Of a DNA stretch of 38,365 nt, positions 28,979 to 37,188 are shown one piece after another. Below the pieces are notes generated by a model. The model saw only the letters and a list, made by a program, of their open reading frames with translations, searched no databases and had not been told where the DNA came from. This stretch comes from JAJVIP01 sp964405835. GTDB lineage: Bacteria > Elusimicrobiota > Elusimicrobia > F11. Positions within the stretch are counted from its first letter, which is position 1; every line of letters starts with the position of its first letter. A program made the position numbers and the translations under genes. The DNA lies in NCBI GenBank assembly GCA_964405835.1, contig CAYOPN010000023.1:1-38365 (forward strand), written 5' to 3'.

Positions 28979-29511
28979 GACGGGTTCTTCTTTACCGAGA
29001 AAAATATTGCGCCAACCAAGGCGGCGACCAGCACAAGCGAAATCACTTCGAGCGGCAGCACCATGTCGCGCACCAGCAAAAGCCCAAGCCGGGCCGTGGT
29101 CGGCGCCGCTTCTTTCACAACGGTCACCATCGGCCAATCAATCACGGCGCCACCAATGGCCGCCACCAAAAAAACAGAGAAGAGGCCCGCTGCCCAGGCT
29201 TTTTCATTGACTTGACGCCCCGCCCAATCGGACGGTTTGCCGGAGAGCAGCACCACGAACAAAAGCAAAATCATCACGCCGCCAATGTAGACGAGCAATT
29301 GCACCGCAAACAAGAAGTCGGCCGCGAGCATCGCGTACATACCGGCCACGCCAGTGAGCGAAAGAATCAGCCACAAGGCCGAGTGAAAAACATTTTTGAC
29401 GGTCACGACCAGCAGCGCCGGTATCAATACCAACGCGGCAAGGAAACCGAAAATACCCAACTGGATTATTTGCGGGATCTGGGCGACGACTTGCGTTGCT
29501 ATTTCGTTCAT
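28975..29511 (-). CDS. nuoJ: NADH-quinone oxidoreductase subunit J
   Basis: The 178-residue membrane subunit of complex I has five hydrophobic segments. The third is AVQLLVYIGGVMILLLFVVLL, matching the family's pi-bulge helix with the YxGGVMVL pattern that drives the conformational switch on quinone reduction. Its ATG overlaps the nuoI stop (ATGA), which decides the start. Its stop overlaps the nuoK ATG. Confidence 0.95.
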   Translation of the reverse strand: MNEIATQVVAQIPQIIQLGIFGFLAALVLIPALLVVTVKNVFHSALWLILSLTGVAGMYAMLAADFLFAVQLLVYIGGVMILLLFVVLLSGKPSDWAGRQVNEKAWAAGLFSVFLVAAIGGAVIDWPMVTVVKEAAPTTARLGLLLVRDMVLPLEVISLVLVAALVGAIFFSVKKNPS

Positions 29512-30029
29512 GACGCGCTCGTTTCGGGTTGCGGCTTGTCGATTTTTTCTTTGCGGCCGTCGGGCATGTAGCGGTACCACTCCTGCGCTTTCGGGCCTTC
29601 GTTCACGGTGTCCTGGGTGGTCGGGCCCCATTTCACGAGGAAATCTTTGCGGTTATCGAACACCACTTCGTATTCGTTCGAGTGATGGACCGACTTCACT
29701 TTGGTCGGGCAGGCCTCTTCGCAGAGACGGCACACGTTGCATTTCGCGAAATCGATCTGGTACCACTTCAAATCTTTTTTCTTGGTTTCTTCGTTGCGGA
29801 CCCATTCCATCGAGATCACGTCGGACGGGCACACGCGCACGCACATCTCGCAAGAGATGCAGATCTCCGGATGGAACGACAACACGCCGCGGAAACGCTC
29901 CGGGATCGGCTTCTTCTCTTTCGGAAATTGGAATGTGTGCGCCGGCTTGAAATAGTAGCGCAGCGTGATCCACATGCCCTTCATCGTGGCGATCGAAATG
30001 CGGAAAATTTTCTTCAGATCCCAAAACAT
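29508..30029 (-). CDS. nuoI: NADH-quinone oxidoreductase subunit I (two 4Fe-4S clusters)
   Basis: The 173-residue peripheral-arm subunit carries the N6a and N6b clusters that pass electrons toward NuoB. The two ligand sets are C57, C60, C63, C67 and C97, C100, C103, C107, each CxxCxxCxxxCP. The N-terminal helix (DLKKIFRISIATMKGMWITL) lies on the membrane surface as in other NuoI. The ATG shares a base with the nuoH stop (TGATG). The tail after the second cluster is hydrophilic, rich in Lys, Pro and Glu. Confidence 0.97.
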   Translation of the reverse strand: MFWDLKKIFRISIATMKGMWITLRYYFKPAHTFQFPKEKKPIPERFRGVLSFHPEICISCEMCVRVCPSDVISMEWVRNEETKKKDLKWYQIDFAKCNVCRLCEEACPTKVKSVHHSNEYEVVFDNRKDFLVKWGPTTQDTVNEGPKAQEWYRYMPDGRKEKIDKPQPETSAS

Positions 30030-31303
30030 CAGCTATTCCTCCACAACATCGCGGCGCCCGCGATCAAGATGTTGATGAGCGTCCAGGGAATGAAGATCTT
30101 CCAGCAGAGGTCCATCACGCGGTCAACGCGCAGACGCGGGAACGTCCAGCGCGACCACAGGAAAACGAAAATCAAACAAAGTGTTTTGGCCATGAACCAG
30201 GCCCAGGACGGGACGATGTTCAGGAACGGAAGCGGAGCGGAACCGCCGCCAAGGAACAACGCGACGCCGAGAACGGAGCCGATCAACACATAGGCGTATT
30301 CGGCCATGAAGAAAATTGCGAACTTCATGCCGCCGTATTCGGTGTGGAAACCGGCCGTGAGTTCGGACTCGGCTTCGGGAATATCGAACGGCACGCGGTT
30401 GGTCTCGGCGATGGTGGTGATCAAATAAACGATGAAAGCGACTTGGCCGACGACCGGATAGAAAATAAACCAGCGTGGGAAGAATCCCCACAGCGGCACG
30501 GATTGCTGCGCGGCGATGGAAGCGATATTGAGCGTGCCCGCCCACATCACGACCGGCACAATGGAAAGCACGCGCGGAATTTCAAACGAAACAACCGACG
30601 CGGCCGCGCGCAAACCGCCGAACATCGAAAATTTGTTGGCCGAACCCCAGCCCGCCATGAGAATGCCGATCGTGGAAAGACCCGAGACCGCCATCACGTA
30701 CACGAGACCAGTGTCGAAATTGAGCGCAACCAAACCGTCCCCAAACGGAAGCGGCGCAAACGCCATATAACAAGGAAGGATCACGGCGACCGGCGCCAAA
30801 CGGAACACCCATTTGTCGACACCGGTGGGCTCGATGATTTCTTTGAGCAAAAGTTTGATGCCGTCGGCGATGGTCTGCGCCCAGCCGTGCCAGCCGCCCA
30901 CATCCATCGGGCCAAGGCGCTGCTGCATGTGCGCGGCCACTTTGCGTTCCCACCACACCAACACGCCGGGGCAGGCTTGCATGATCAAATTAAGGATGGC
31001 CGCCGGGACCGTTATCGCGATGATCGTCGGCACAATGGCCGGGATTCCGAACTTGGTGGAGAGATCGACGACAAATTGATGGCCCATCTTAAAATAAGGA
31101 TGAAGTTCGCCAAGCGCGATAACGCCGCCAACCATAACGACGGTGATGGCCGCAAGCCAAATGGCCGCGCGGTTCCAGCTTTGGCGCATGCGGACTTTTT
31201 TGTCTTCCCACTTTTGCAAGTAGGCGCGCATCGCCAGATCCGGTTGCGGAACAACTGGTGCGGGAGCTGGGGCTGGTGTTGCTGGGACGGCTGCGTCGCT
31301 CAC
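30029..31303 (-). CDS. nuoH: NADH-quinone oxidoreductase subunit H with extended N-terminus
   Basis: NuoH links the hydrophilic arm to the membrane arm and forms much of the quinone channel. The conserved loops are WERKVAAHMQQRLGPMDVG, GIKLLLKEIIEP and ETNRVPFDIPEAESELTAGF. At 424 residues it is some 75-100 longer than usual. The extra part is an Ala/Pro-rich leader, a basic helix and an additional hydrophobic span (AAIWLAAITVVMVGGVIALG, ~47-66) before the normal first helix. The start is a GTG whose last two bases overlap the nuoD stop (GTGA). This coupling supports the long form, as does the lack of a better start at the usual position. Confidence 0.95.
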   Translation of the reverse strand: MSDAAVPATPAPAPAPVVPQPDLAMRAYLQKWEDKKVRMRQSWNRAAIWLAAITVVMVGGVIALGELHPYFKMGHQFVVDLSTKFGIPAIVPTIIAITVPAAILNLIMQACPGVLVWWERKVAAHMQQRLGPMDVGGWHGWAQTIADGIKLLLKEIIEPTGVDKWVFRLAPVAVILPCYMAFAPLPFGDGLVALNFDTGLVYVMAVSGLSTIGILMAGWGSANKFSMFGGLRAAASVVSFEIPRVLSIVPVVMWAGTLNIASIAAQQSVPLWGFFPRWFIFYPVVGQVAFIVYLITTIAETNRVPFDIPEAESELTAGFHTEYGGMKFAIFFMAEYAYVLIGSVLGVALFLGGGSAPLPFLNIVPSWAWFMAKTLCLIFVFLWSRWTFPRLRVDRVMDLCWKIFIPWTLINILIAGAAMLWRNS

Positions 31304-32448
31304 CGATCCACCTCTCCCAATACGAAGTCAAGTGAACCGAGAATTGCGATTACGTCGGCCACTTTCCAACCTTTGACCAATTCTTTAAGCGCCTGCAAAT
31401 TCACAAACGACGGCGGACGAATATGCAAACGGTACGGGCGGTCTGTGCCATCGGAAACGATGTAGTAACCGAGCCAGCCGCGCGGGCCTTCGTGCTGCGC
31501 GTACACTTCGCCGATACCAGGGCGGAACACTTTGCCGACTTTGCCCATCGTGGGTCCGTCGGGGAATTTGTCGCAGGCTTGTTCGATGATGCGCAGCGAT
31601 TCGGTCATTTCCTGGCGACGGCACATGTAGCGGTCGTAGCAGTCGCCGTTCTTGCCGACCGGAACGTCAAATTTGAAGTCCGCGTAGCGGGCGTAGGGGT
31701 GGTCTTTGCGCAGGTCCAGCGGCACGCCGCTGGCGCGGAGCACCGGACCCGTGACACCCAAATCGAGCGCGACTTTGGCCGGAAGTTTTCCGACGCCGAT
31801 CGTGCGGTCCATGAAAATGGGGTTGTAGGTCAGGAGGCCATCGTATTCCTCAAGGCGCGGCTTCATGCGTTCCACGAACGCTTTCACGCGGCCGATCCAG
31901 CCTTCCGGAACGTCGAGCATCACGCCGCCGACGCGCACGTAGTTGTAGGTGATGCGCGCGCCGCAGATTTCTTCAAAGAGATCGAGGATTTCCTCGCGGT
32001 CGCGGCCGAAGGCATGCAAGAACGGCGTGAAGGCGCCGATGTCGATGCCGAACGTGCCGTAGAACACCATGTGGGAAGCGATGCGGTTGAGTTCCCCCAC
32101 AATCGTGCGGATGTAGTCCGCGCGCACAGGGATTTCAACTTTCAAAAGTTTTTCCACGGCCAGGCAGAAGCCCCAGTTGTTGTTCATGGCCGAGAGGTAA
32201 TCATCGCGGTCCGACAACACGATGATCATCGGATAGGTGCGGTGCTCGGAAAGTTTTTCAACGCCGCGGTGCAGGTAGCCCAGGTCGCACTCAGCGTCGG
32301 TGATTACTTCGCCGTCGAGTTTGAGAACAACGCGCAACACGCCGTGCGTGGACGGATGCTGCGGACCGAGATTGAGCAGCATTTCATTCTCGCCGACCTG
32401 CTCGATCTTCGTTTCGAAAACGGGGCCTTTGGCCAATTCGGAAATCAT
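31300..32448 (-). CDS. nuoD: NADH-quinone oxidoreductase subunit D (49-kDa type)
   Basis: The 382-residue peripheral-arm subunit forms the quinone pocket with NuoB. The pocket histidines lie in NLGPQHPSTHGVLR (H31, H35), and the quinone-contacting tyrosine is Y84 in DRDDYLSAMNNNWGF. The C-terminal LGEVDR is the family's typical ending. It is separate from nuoC, unlike the fused nuoCD of enterobacteria. The ATG overlaps the nuoC stop (ATGA). Confidence 0.97.
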   Translation of the reverse strand: MISELAKGPVFETKIEQVGENEMLLNLGPQHPSTHGVLRVVLKLDGEVITDAECDLGYLHRGVEKLSEHRTYPMIIVLSDRDDYLSAMNNNWGFCLAVEKLLKVEIPVRADYIRTIVGELNRIASHMVFYGTFGIDIGAFTPFLHAFGRDREEILDLFEEICGARITYNYVRVGGVMLDVPEGWIGRVKAFVERMKPRLEEYDGLLTYNPIFMDRTIGVGKLPAKVALDLGVTGPVLRASGVPLDLRKDHPYARYADFKFDVPVGKNGDCYDRYMCRRQEMTESLRIIEQACDKFPDGPTMGKVGKVFRPGIGEVYAQHEGPRGWLGYYIVSDGTDRPYRLHIRPPSFVNLQALKELVKGWKVADVIAILGSLDFVLGEVDR

Positions 32449-32978
32449 GAGGGGGTCACCACAGGAACACCTTTTTCATTGAGACCCGGCGTTCCAATTT
32501 CGAGGCCGGAATCGTATTTGTCGGTGATGTGCACGTAGTCTTTACGGAGCGGGAATCCCGGGAAACCGTCCCACATCATGATGCGCTTCAAATTCGGGTG
32601 GCCTTTGAACGTGATGCCCATCAAGTCGAACACTTCGCGTTCCTGCCAGTCCATGCCGCTCCACACCGGCGTCACCGAATCAACTTCGGGCGCCGAACGC
32701 GGAATCGTCACTTTGAAAACGAGCCCTTGTTTCTTGGTTGAGGAATAGACGTAGTAAACCAGTTCGAAATTGCCTTCCTTAATATAGTCGACGGCGGTCA
32801 TCTGGACCGGAACGTCGAAGGCCATGGAGGATTTGAGGAATTTGGAGACTTCGAGCAGTTTAGCGGCCGGCACGCGCACCGCGGGTTCCGGGTCGCGGAT
32901 GAATTTTTCCGGCACCGGAATGGCTTGCGCATCGGAGAATTTGGCGGTCAGTTGTTGGATGGTTTCAGCGGAGTACAT
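32445..32978 (-). CDS. nuoC: NADH-quinone oxidoreductase subunit C (30-kDa type)
   Basis: The 177-residue peripheral subunit has the conserved C-terminal block VFDLMGITFKGHPNLKRIMMWDGFPGFPLRKDYV. It braces NuoD and NuoB in complex I and binds no cofactor. The ATG lies five bases after the nuoB stop, and the stop overlaps the nuoD ATG. Confidence 0.96.
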   Translation of the reverse strand: MYSAETIQQLTAKFSDAQAIPVPEKFIRDPEPAVRVPAAKLLEVSKFLKSSMAFDVPVQMTAVDYIKEGNFELVYYVYSSTKKQGLVFKVTIPRSAPEVDSVTPVWSGMDWQEREVFDLMGITFKGHPNLKRIMMWDGFPGFPLRKDYVHITDKYDSGLEIGTPGLNEKGVPVVTPS

Positions 32979-32983
32979 GGTGA

Positions 32984-33568
32984 TTAAGAAGAGCGCGCGT
33001 TAATGGCGGCGTCGTTGATGTTTTTGAGGACATCGGCGGTGGGCATTTCCGGGCGCGCCACGCGTTTTCCCGCGTCCCAATATTTTCCGATCTTGTCTTG
33101 CAGCGCCATGACGGCGGTCGCGAGCGCTTCGGGACGCGGCGGGCAACCGGGCACGTAAATGTCGACCGGGATCACTTTATCGACGCCCTTCGAAACCGAG
33201 TATGAATCATAATAAGGACCGCCGCAGTTGGAGCAGGCGCCCATGGAAATCACAAAACGCGGTTCGGGCATCTGGTGGTAAAGGGTCTCAACGGCAGGGG
33301 CCATTTTCTTCACGACGGTGCCCGCGATGATCATCAGGTCGGCTTGGCGCGGGGTCGGGCGCGGAATCACGCCGATGCGATCGAAATCGTAACGCGAAGC
33401 GTAAGCGGCCATCATTTCGATCGCGCAGCAAGCCAATCCAAACGTGAGCGGCCAAACCGAGGATTTGCGGGCCCAATCGATGAAGAAGTCGACCGTGGTC
33501 AGCATGAACTCGCCGCCCGGCACTTTGTACTGCCGGATCGCCGGCAACTTGTCCAAAATGATGCTCAT
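32984..33568 (-). CDS. nuoB: NADH-quinone oxidoreductase subunit B (cluster N2)
   Basis: The 194-residue subunit holds the terminal 4Fe-4S cluster N2, which reduces quinone. Its ligands are the tandem C47-C48 in FGLACCAIEMM, C112 in MGACSNCGG, and C142 in VPGCPPRPE. AAGGA lies seven bases before the ATG, in the nine-base gap after nuoA. All ligands are intact. Confidence 0.97.
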   Translation of the reverse strand: MSIILDKLPAIRQYKVPGGEFMLTTVDFFIDWARKSSVWPLTFGLACCAIEMMAAYASRYDFDRIGVIPRPTPRQADLMIIAGTVVKKMAPAVETLYHQMPEPRFVISMGACSNCGGPYYDSYSVSKGVDKVIPVDIYVPGCPPRPEALATAVMALQDKIGKYWDAGKRVARPEMPTADVLKNINDAAINARSS

Positions 33569-33577
33569 ATTATTTCC

Positions 33578-33934
33578 TTATTCCCATTTGAGCGCGCCCT
33601 TCCGCCACGCCACGATGAAGGCGACGAAAAGGATCGCTATGAAAGACAAAATTTCAATGAAACCGACGAGGCCCAACGCCTTGAACTGCACCGCCCACGG
33701 AAGCAAGAACACCGCTTCGATGTCGAAGATCACAAAGATCAGCGCGAACACGTAAAAACGGATGTTCGGAGAAACGTACGGCGTGCCGATGGTCTCCATG
33801 CCGCACTCATAAATGCTTTTGCGCAGCGGATCGGTGCCTGTTTCGCGCAGAAAATAGTTCGCGGCCATCACGCCGCCCACAAACGCAATTCCGATGCCGA
33901 GGAAAATTAAGAGGCCGGCGTATTCTGTCAGCAT
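33578..33934 (-). CDS. nuoA: NADH-quinone oxidoreductase subunit A
   Basis: The 118-residue, three-span membrane subunit has the family block YECGMETIG and RFYVFALIFVIFDIEAVFLLPWA. The ATG at 33934 is preceded by GGGGA and overlaps the end of the methyltransferase gene by seven bases; the longer frame to 33985 is a shadow of that gene. It is the first nuo gene of the operon. Confidence 0.96.
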   Translation of the reverse strand: MLTEYAGLLIFLGIGIAFVGGVMAANYFLRETGTDPLRKSIYECGMETIGTPYVSPNIRFYVFALIFVIFDIEAVFLLPWAVQFKALGLVGFIEILSFIAILFVAFIVAWRKGALKWE

Positions 33935-34635
33935 CTCTTCCCCACGTAAAGCCCGGCGATTCCACCGGACAGCGGATAGTGGCAAACCTGTTCAAAACCC
34001 GCCCAGCGCATTTGCTGGCAAAGCGTCGTGGGAGCGGGAAATTTTTCGATGGTGGCCGACAGATAATCTTTGGGCCAACGTTCGCCGAAACTGGCTTTGC
34101 CGATCAGCGGGAGAATGAATTTGATGTAGGTCTTGTGGCCCCAGGCGAGAAAGCCGTTGGGCGGGCGGGAGAGTTCGAGGTGGACCATTTGTCCGCCGGG
34201 TTTGAGGACCCGGTAAAACTCGCGGAAGCTCTGGGAGAGGATGCTCCCGTGGTGCAGGTTCCTAATAACGAAGGCCGATGTGATCCCATCGAAGGTGCGT
34301 GGTTCGTAGGGAAGATCATCGGCCTTGGCGTATTCGAAATGGAGTCCTGTTACTTTTCCGAACTTCTCGCGCGCCGCGTCGAGCATGTTCGGCGAAAAAT
34401 CGATTCCCATCACATGGGAACCGCGCGAATGGATCTCTTTGGCCAGGTCGCCGGTCCCGGTGCCAACGTCCAAAATGTACGAACCTTTATCAAACATGCC
34501 CGCCACTTCGCGGCGCCAGAGAATGTCCAGGCCGAAGCTTGAGAGATGATTGAAACGGTCGTATTCCGGGACAAGCGCATCAAACATCTCCCGGATTGGT
34601 TTCGTTGATTTGGCGGGTACGGCAGAGGGGCTCAA
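33928..34635 (-). CDS. ubiE: Demethylmenaquinone/ubiquinone C-methyltransferase
   Basis: The 235-residue SAM-dependent enzyme adds the ring methyl group in menaquinone or ubiquinone synthesis. The UbiE opening MFDALVPEYDRFNHLSSFGLDILWRR, the SAM motif LDVGTGTGDLA (55-65), and GIDFSPNML are present, with AFVIRNLHH in place of the usual FGIRNV. With no other ubiquinone gene here, menaquinone (MenG role) is at least as likely. The start is a TTG at 34635 whose last two bases begin the stop of the upstream small gene (TTGA), so translation is coupled. Being co-transcribed with nuo and a polyprenyl synthase fits supply of the quinone used by complex I. Confidence 0.92.
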   Translation of the reverse strand: MSPSAVPAKSTKPIREMFDALVPEYDRFNHLSSFGLDILWRREVAGMFDKGSYILDVGTGTGDLAKEIHSRGSHVMGIDFSPNMLDAAREKFGKVTGLHFEYAKADDLPYEPRTFDGITSAFVIRNLHHGSILSQSFREFYRVLKPGGQMVHLELSRPPNGFLAWGHKTYIKFILPLIGKASFGERWPKDYLSATIEKFPAPTTLCQQMRWAGFEQVCHYPLSGGIAGLYVGKRC

Positions 34636-34811
34636 AGGTCTTCGGCCCCCAGGGTCTTCTTCTTGCCATCGGCTTTGACTTTTTCGATGGAAGCGTTCAC
34701 GATCTGTTCAATTTTGCTCGAGAGCGCGTCCGAATAATCTTTTCCCGTGCGAAAACCGGCTTCTTTCACTTTCTTCTTCACTTTGCTCACAACCACATAG
34801 ATCTCAGCCAT
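34632..34811 (-). CDS. Small bacterial histone-fold protein
   Basis: The 59-residue basic protein aligns by eye with the histone fold. A first helix SKVKKKVKEAG corresponds to APIGRIIKDAG of archaeal HMfB. A long central helix runs from KDYSDALSSKIEQ through IVNASIEKVKADG. Then KKKTLGAEDL matches the RKTIKAEDI loop and third-helix start of HMfB. It stops where helix 3 would continue, as I recall for the short histone of Bdellovibrio. A strong AAAGGAG lies eight bases before the ATG, and a near-consensus promoter at 34910-34938 points at it. Its stop overlaps the ubiE start (TTGA). It is expected to bind DNA as a dimer. Whether it is an abundant chromatin protein or a regulator of this operon is unknown. 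Confidence 0.8.
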   Translation of the reverse strand: MAEIYVVVSKVKKKVKEAGFRTGKDYSDALSSKIEQIVNASIEKVKADGKKKTLGAEDL

Positions 34812-34909
34812 TTGAAGACTCCTTTGTCACCGACCAATGGCCGATGAATCGTTGGAATGAAAATATGTAAGGGTTTTTTGTCGTTAGGAGAGGCGTTTAA
34901 AGCGCCGGG

Positions 34910-34938
34910 ATCATAAGACAAAGTTTTCTTACTGTCAA
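34910..34938 (-). promoter_or_regulatory. Strong sigma-70-type promoter of the histone-ubiE-nuo operon
   Basis: On the minus strand a perfect TTGACA (34938..34933), a 17-base spacer, and TATGAT (34915..34910; five of six) form a near-consensus promoter. The predicted start near 34903 leaves a leader of about 92 bases before the histone-fold gene. A short GGCG-N7-CGCC stem lies early in that leader. The promoter is packed directly behind the stop codon of the reductase gene at 34943. No other promoter is obvious before tatC, so it may drive roughly 13.9 kb. Confidence 0.75.
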
Positions 34939-34942
34939 AAAA

Positions 34943-36682
34943 TTAAGCGGCGCATTCCCCTTGGCCGATCTCGGCCTTGAAGTCGTGCTGCTCGCCCCAC
35001 TCTTGATAGAGCCCGGGGTTTTCCTCGTACGGCGGCAATGACTTGAACGGCTCCACTTCTTGGCGCAAGCGGGCCTTCCCCAAACGCTCCATGGTCTCCA
35101 CGAAACGTTCTTCGCCCTGTTTTTCCTTCTTATAGAGATTCACCAAGTGTTTCACCGCTTCCGGCGCCCGTTTGGCCGGGATCGGCGCGATCGGTTGGCC
35201 GAACTTCGCTTCGCCTTCCTTGATGTCGCCGCCGATCAGCAACTGGTAATGCGGCACTTCTTTGCCATTCACCTTGCGGTACGTGCCGAAGAAACCGATG
35301 TTGCCGATGTGGTGCTGGCCGCACGAGTTCGTGCAACCCGAGATCTTGATGTGCAGGTCTTTGATGTCGGCATCGGCGCTCATGCCGTTATTGAATTGAT
35401 CGAGGATCGCGCCCGCGAGACCGCGTGATTTTGTGACCGCTATCTGGCACGTGTCCGCGCCGGGGCAACGGGTGACGTCGGCCAAACGCAATGCGTTGCC
35501 GGAAGCCAGGCCGGCCGCCTTGAGTTCGAGGTGAAGCGCCACGAGATGTTCATTTTTCACCCAGGGCAGGAACATATTTTGCTGGACCATCGTCCGCATC
35601 CGCCCGCCTGTAAACTTACGGGCGATATTGGCCAACGTTTTCATCTGGGGCACCGTCATGTCGCCGAGCGGCGTCACTACGATGGCCATGGAATAACCGG
35701 CTTGTTTCTGGGCAATCACATTGGTCTTCCGCCAAAGTTCAAAACCGCCGTCGGCTTTCACGCCGGCGTCGATCTTCTGGGTCAGCGTGGGAGCGGTGGG
35801 CTCGTCCACTTTGGGCAAATGCCATTTCCAGCCGCCCGCGCGCGTGGCGCGCACCTGGCCGCGTTCCTCAATGACCATACGGCGAAACTCGTCAGCGCCA
35901 AACTTGGCGACCACGAATTTGAGCCGCGCGTGGAATTTGTCTTTGCGATCGCCATGACGATCGAAAATACGCGTGACGGCGTCGGCGGTCGGGAAAAAGT
36001 CCGAGAGTGGCGTGAATTCTTCCAGCAAAATCGCCAAATGAGGCGTGGCGCCCAGGCCGCCGCCCAAATAAACGCGGAAACCTTTTTCTTCTTTTCCGTT
36101 CACAACGCGCTTGGCCGCGACATAACCGATGTCGTGGATGGCGGTGTAGGCGATGTCGGCCTTGCCGCCGCCGTTGAACGCGATTTTGAATTTGCGCGGG
36201 AAGTTCTGGACCGCGGGATTGCGCAAGTAGTGTTCAAAAATCGCCTGCGCGTACGGCGTAACGTCAAAAGCTTCATCGGGCAACAACCCGGCGAACGGGG
36301 TCTTGGTCACGTTGCGGACCGTGTTGCCGCAGGCTTCGCGCGACGTAAGCCCGCACTCTTCAAGGCGGCGCAGCGCGGCAGGAATATTGTCCAAATGGAC
36401 GTGGTGGATTTGGATGGCCTGGCGGGTGGTGACATGGCCGAGTTTCGTGCGCGTGTATTTTTCGGTCAAGTCGGCGACGACGTCGAGTTGGTCGGAATTG
36501 ATTTCACCGTGCGGGCATTTGATGCGGATCATGTGCAGGTCGGTCTCGTTACGAATGCCGTAAACGCCGTTGTTCAAACGGAATTTTTTGAATTCGTTCG
36601 GGTCCATTTTTCCGGACCGGAGAAGCTTAATGTTCTCCTCAAACCGGATGATGTCTTCTTCTGCCTGCGGTGAGATCTGCAT
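34943..36682 (-). CDS. sir: Siroheme/4Fe-4S sulfite (or nitrite) reductase
   Basis: The 579-residue enzyme performs six-electron reduction of sulfite to sulfide, or nitrite to ammonia. It has the two-fold repeated architecture of the family. The 4Fe-4S ligands bridging to siroheme are C406 and C412 in RCPGADTC, and C450 and C454 in SGCTNSCGQHHIGNIGFFG. Anion-binding residues sit in VTTRQAIQIHHV, CGNTVRNVTKTP and PRKFKIAFNG. The protein resembles ferredoxin-type NirA/Sir rather than NADPH-type CysI with CysJ. The neighbouring JAMM peptidase and cysteine synthase favour sulfite, but substrate is inferred. AAGGGG lies six bases before the ATG. It is the last gene of the sulfur operon. Confidence 0.94.
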   Translation of the reverse strand: MQISPQAEEDIIRFEENIKLLRSGKMDPNEFKKFRLNNGVYGIRNETDLHMIRIKCPHGEINSDQLDVVADLTEKYTRTKLGHVTTRQAIQIHHVHLDNIPAALRRLEECGLTSREACGNTVRNVTKTPFAGLLPDEAFDVTPYAQAIFEHYLRNPAVQNFPRKFKIAFNGGGKADIAYTAIHDIGYVAAKRVVNGKEEKGFRVYLGGGLGATPHLAILLEEFTPLSDFFPTADAVTRIFDRHGDRKDKFHARLKFVVAKFGADEFRRMVIEERGQVRATRAGGWKWHLPKVDEPTAPTLTQKIDAGVKADGGFELWRKTNVIAQKQAGYSMAIVVTPLGDMTVPQMKTLANIARKFTGGRMRTMVQQNMFLPWVKNEHLVALHLELKAAGLASGNALRLADVTRCPGADTCQIAVTKSRGLAGAILDQFNNGMSADADIKDLHIKISGCTNSCGQHHIGNIGFFGTYRKVNGKEVPHYQLLIGGDIKEGEAKFGQPIAPIPAKRAPEAVKHLVNLYKKEKQGEERFVETMERLGKARLRQEVEPFKSLPPYEENPGLYQEWGEQHDFKAEIGQGECAA

Positions 36683-36696
36683 GTCTGCCCCTTTGC

Positions 36697-37188
36697 TTAT
36701 TCTTTGACCAAAATCTTTTCTTCGATGAACGGAACACCGTCCGTTTCGCGGAACCAGGACTTCATATCAACGGTCTTCGCGTTGTGGACGGCCACGATGA
36801 TGTTCGACCACTGTGCTAAAAAGGGCTGCGATTCGTCAATCTTGCTTGGCTTCGGCGGATGGTCCGGATGCGTATGGATCACGCCCACCACATCCAACCC
36901 TTCGCGCTCCGCCTTCAATGTTTCCTGATTAAACTCCGACGGACTCATCACAAATTCGGTTTTCCCCGCTCCGGCGCCCTGGCGTTCGGCCGGCAGCGTC
37001 GGCATTCCGGTTACGGTGCGGACCACCAGCTCGTTGGTCAACGGCGCGAGCCGCGCAACTTCTTTGACGCCGCCTTTCGCAAAGGTCCCAATCAAGAGAC
37101 CAACCCCTTCTTTCGGATACGCTTTCTCGGCCCAACGCGCAATGCCGTCATAAACGGCTTTGGGGATCGAAACGACAGTTTCGCTCAT
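36697..37188 (-). CDS. JAMM/MPN+ metallopeptidase (Mec-like)
   Basis: The 163-residue protein has a complete JAMM zinc site: E27 in PKEGVGLLIG, H105 and H107 in IHTHPDHPPKPSKID, with S115 and D118 at the canonical spacing (HxH-x7-SxxD). Bacterial enzymes of this type, such as Mec of actinobacteria, cut cysteine or other adducts from the C-terminus of ubiquitin-like sulfur carriers (CysO, ThiS, MoaD). The ATG directly follows the cysteine synthase stop with no gap. That pairing mirrors mec-cysO-cysM and supports a role in releasing cysteine from a carrier. No carrier gene lies between them here. Confidence 0.92.
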   Translation of the reverse strand: MSETVVSIPKAVYDGIARWAEKAYPKEGVGLLIGTFAKGGVKEVARLAPLTNELVVRTVTGMPTLPAERQGAGAGKTEFVMSPSEFNQETLKAEREGLDVVGVIHTHPDHPPKPSKIDESQPFLAQWSNIIVAVHNAKTVDMKSWFRETDGVPFIEEKILVKE

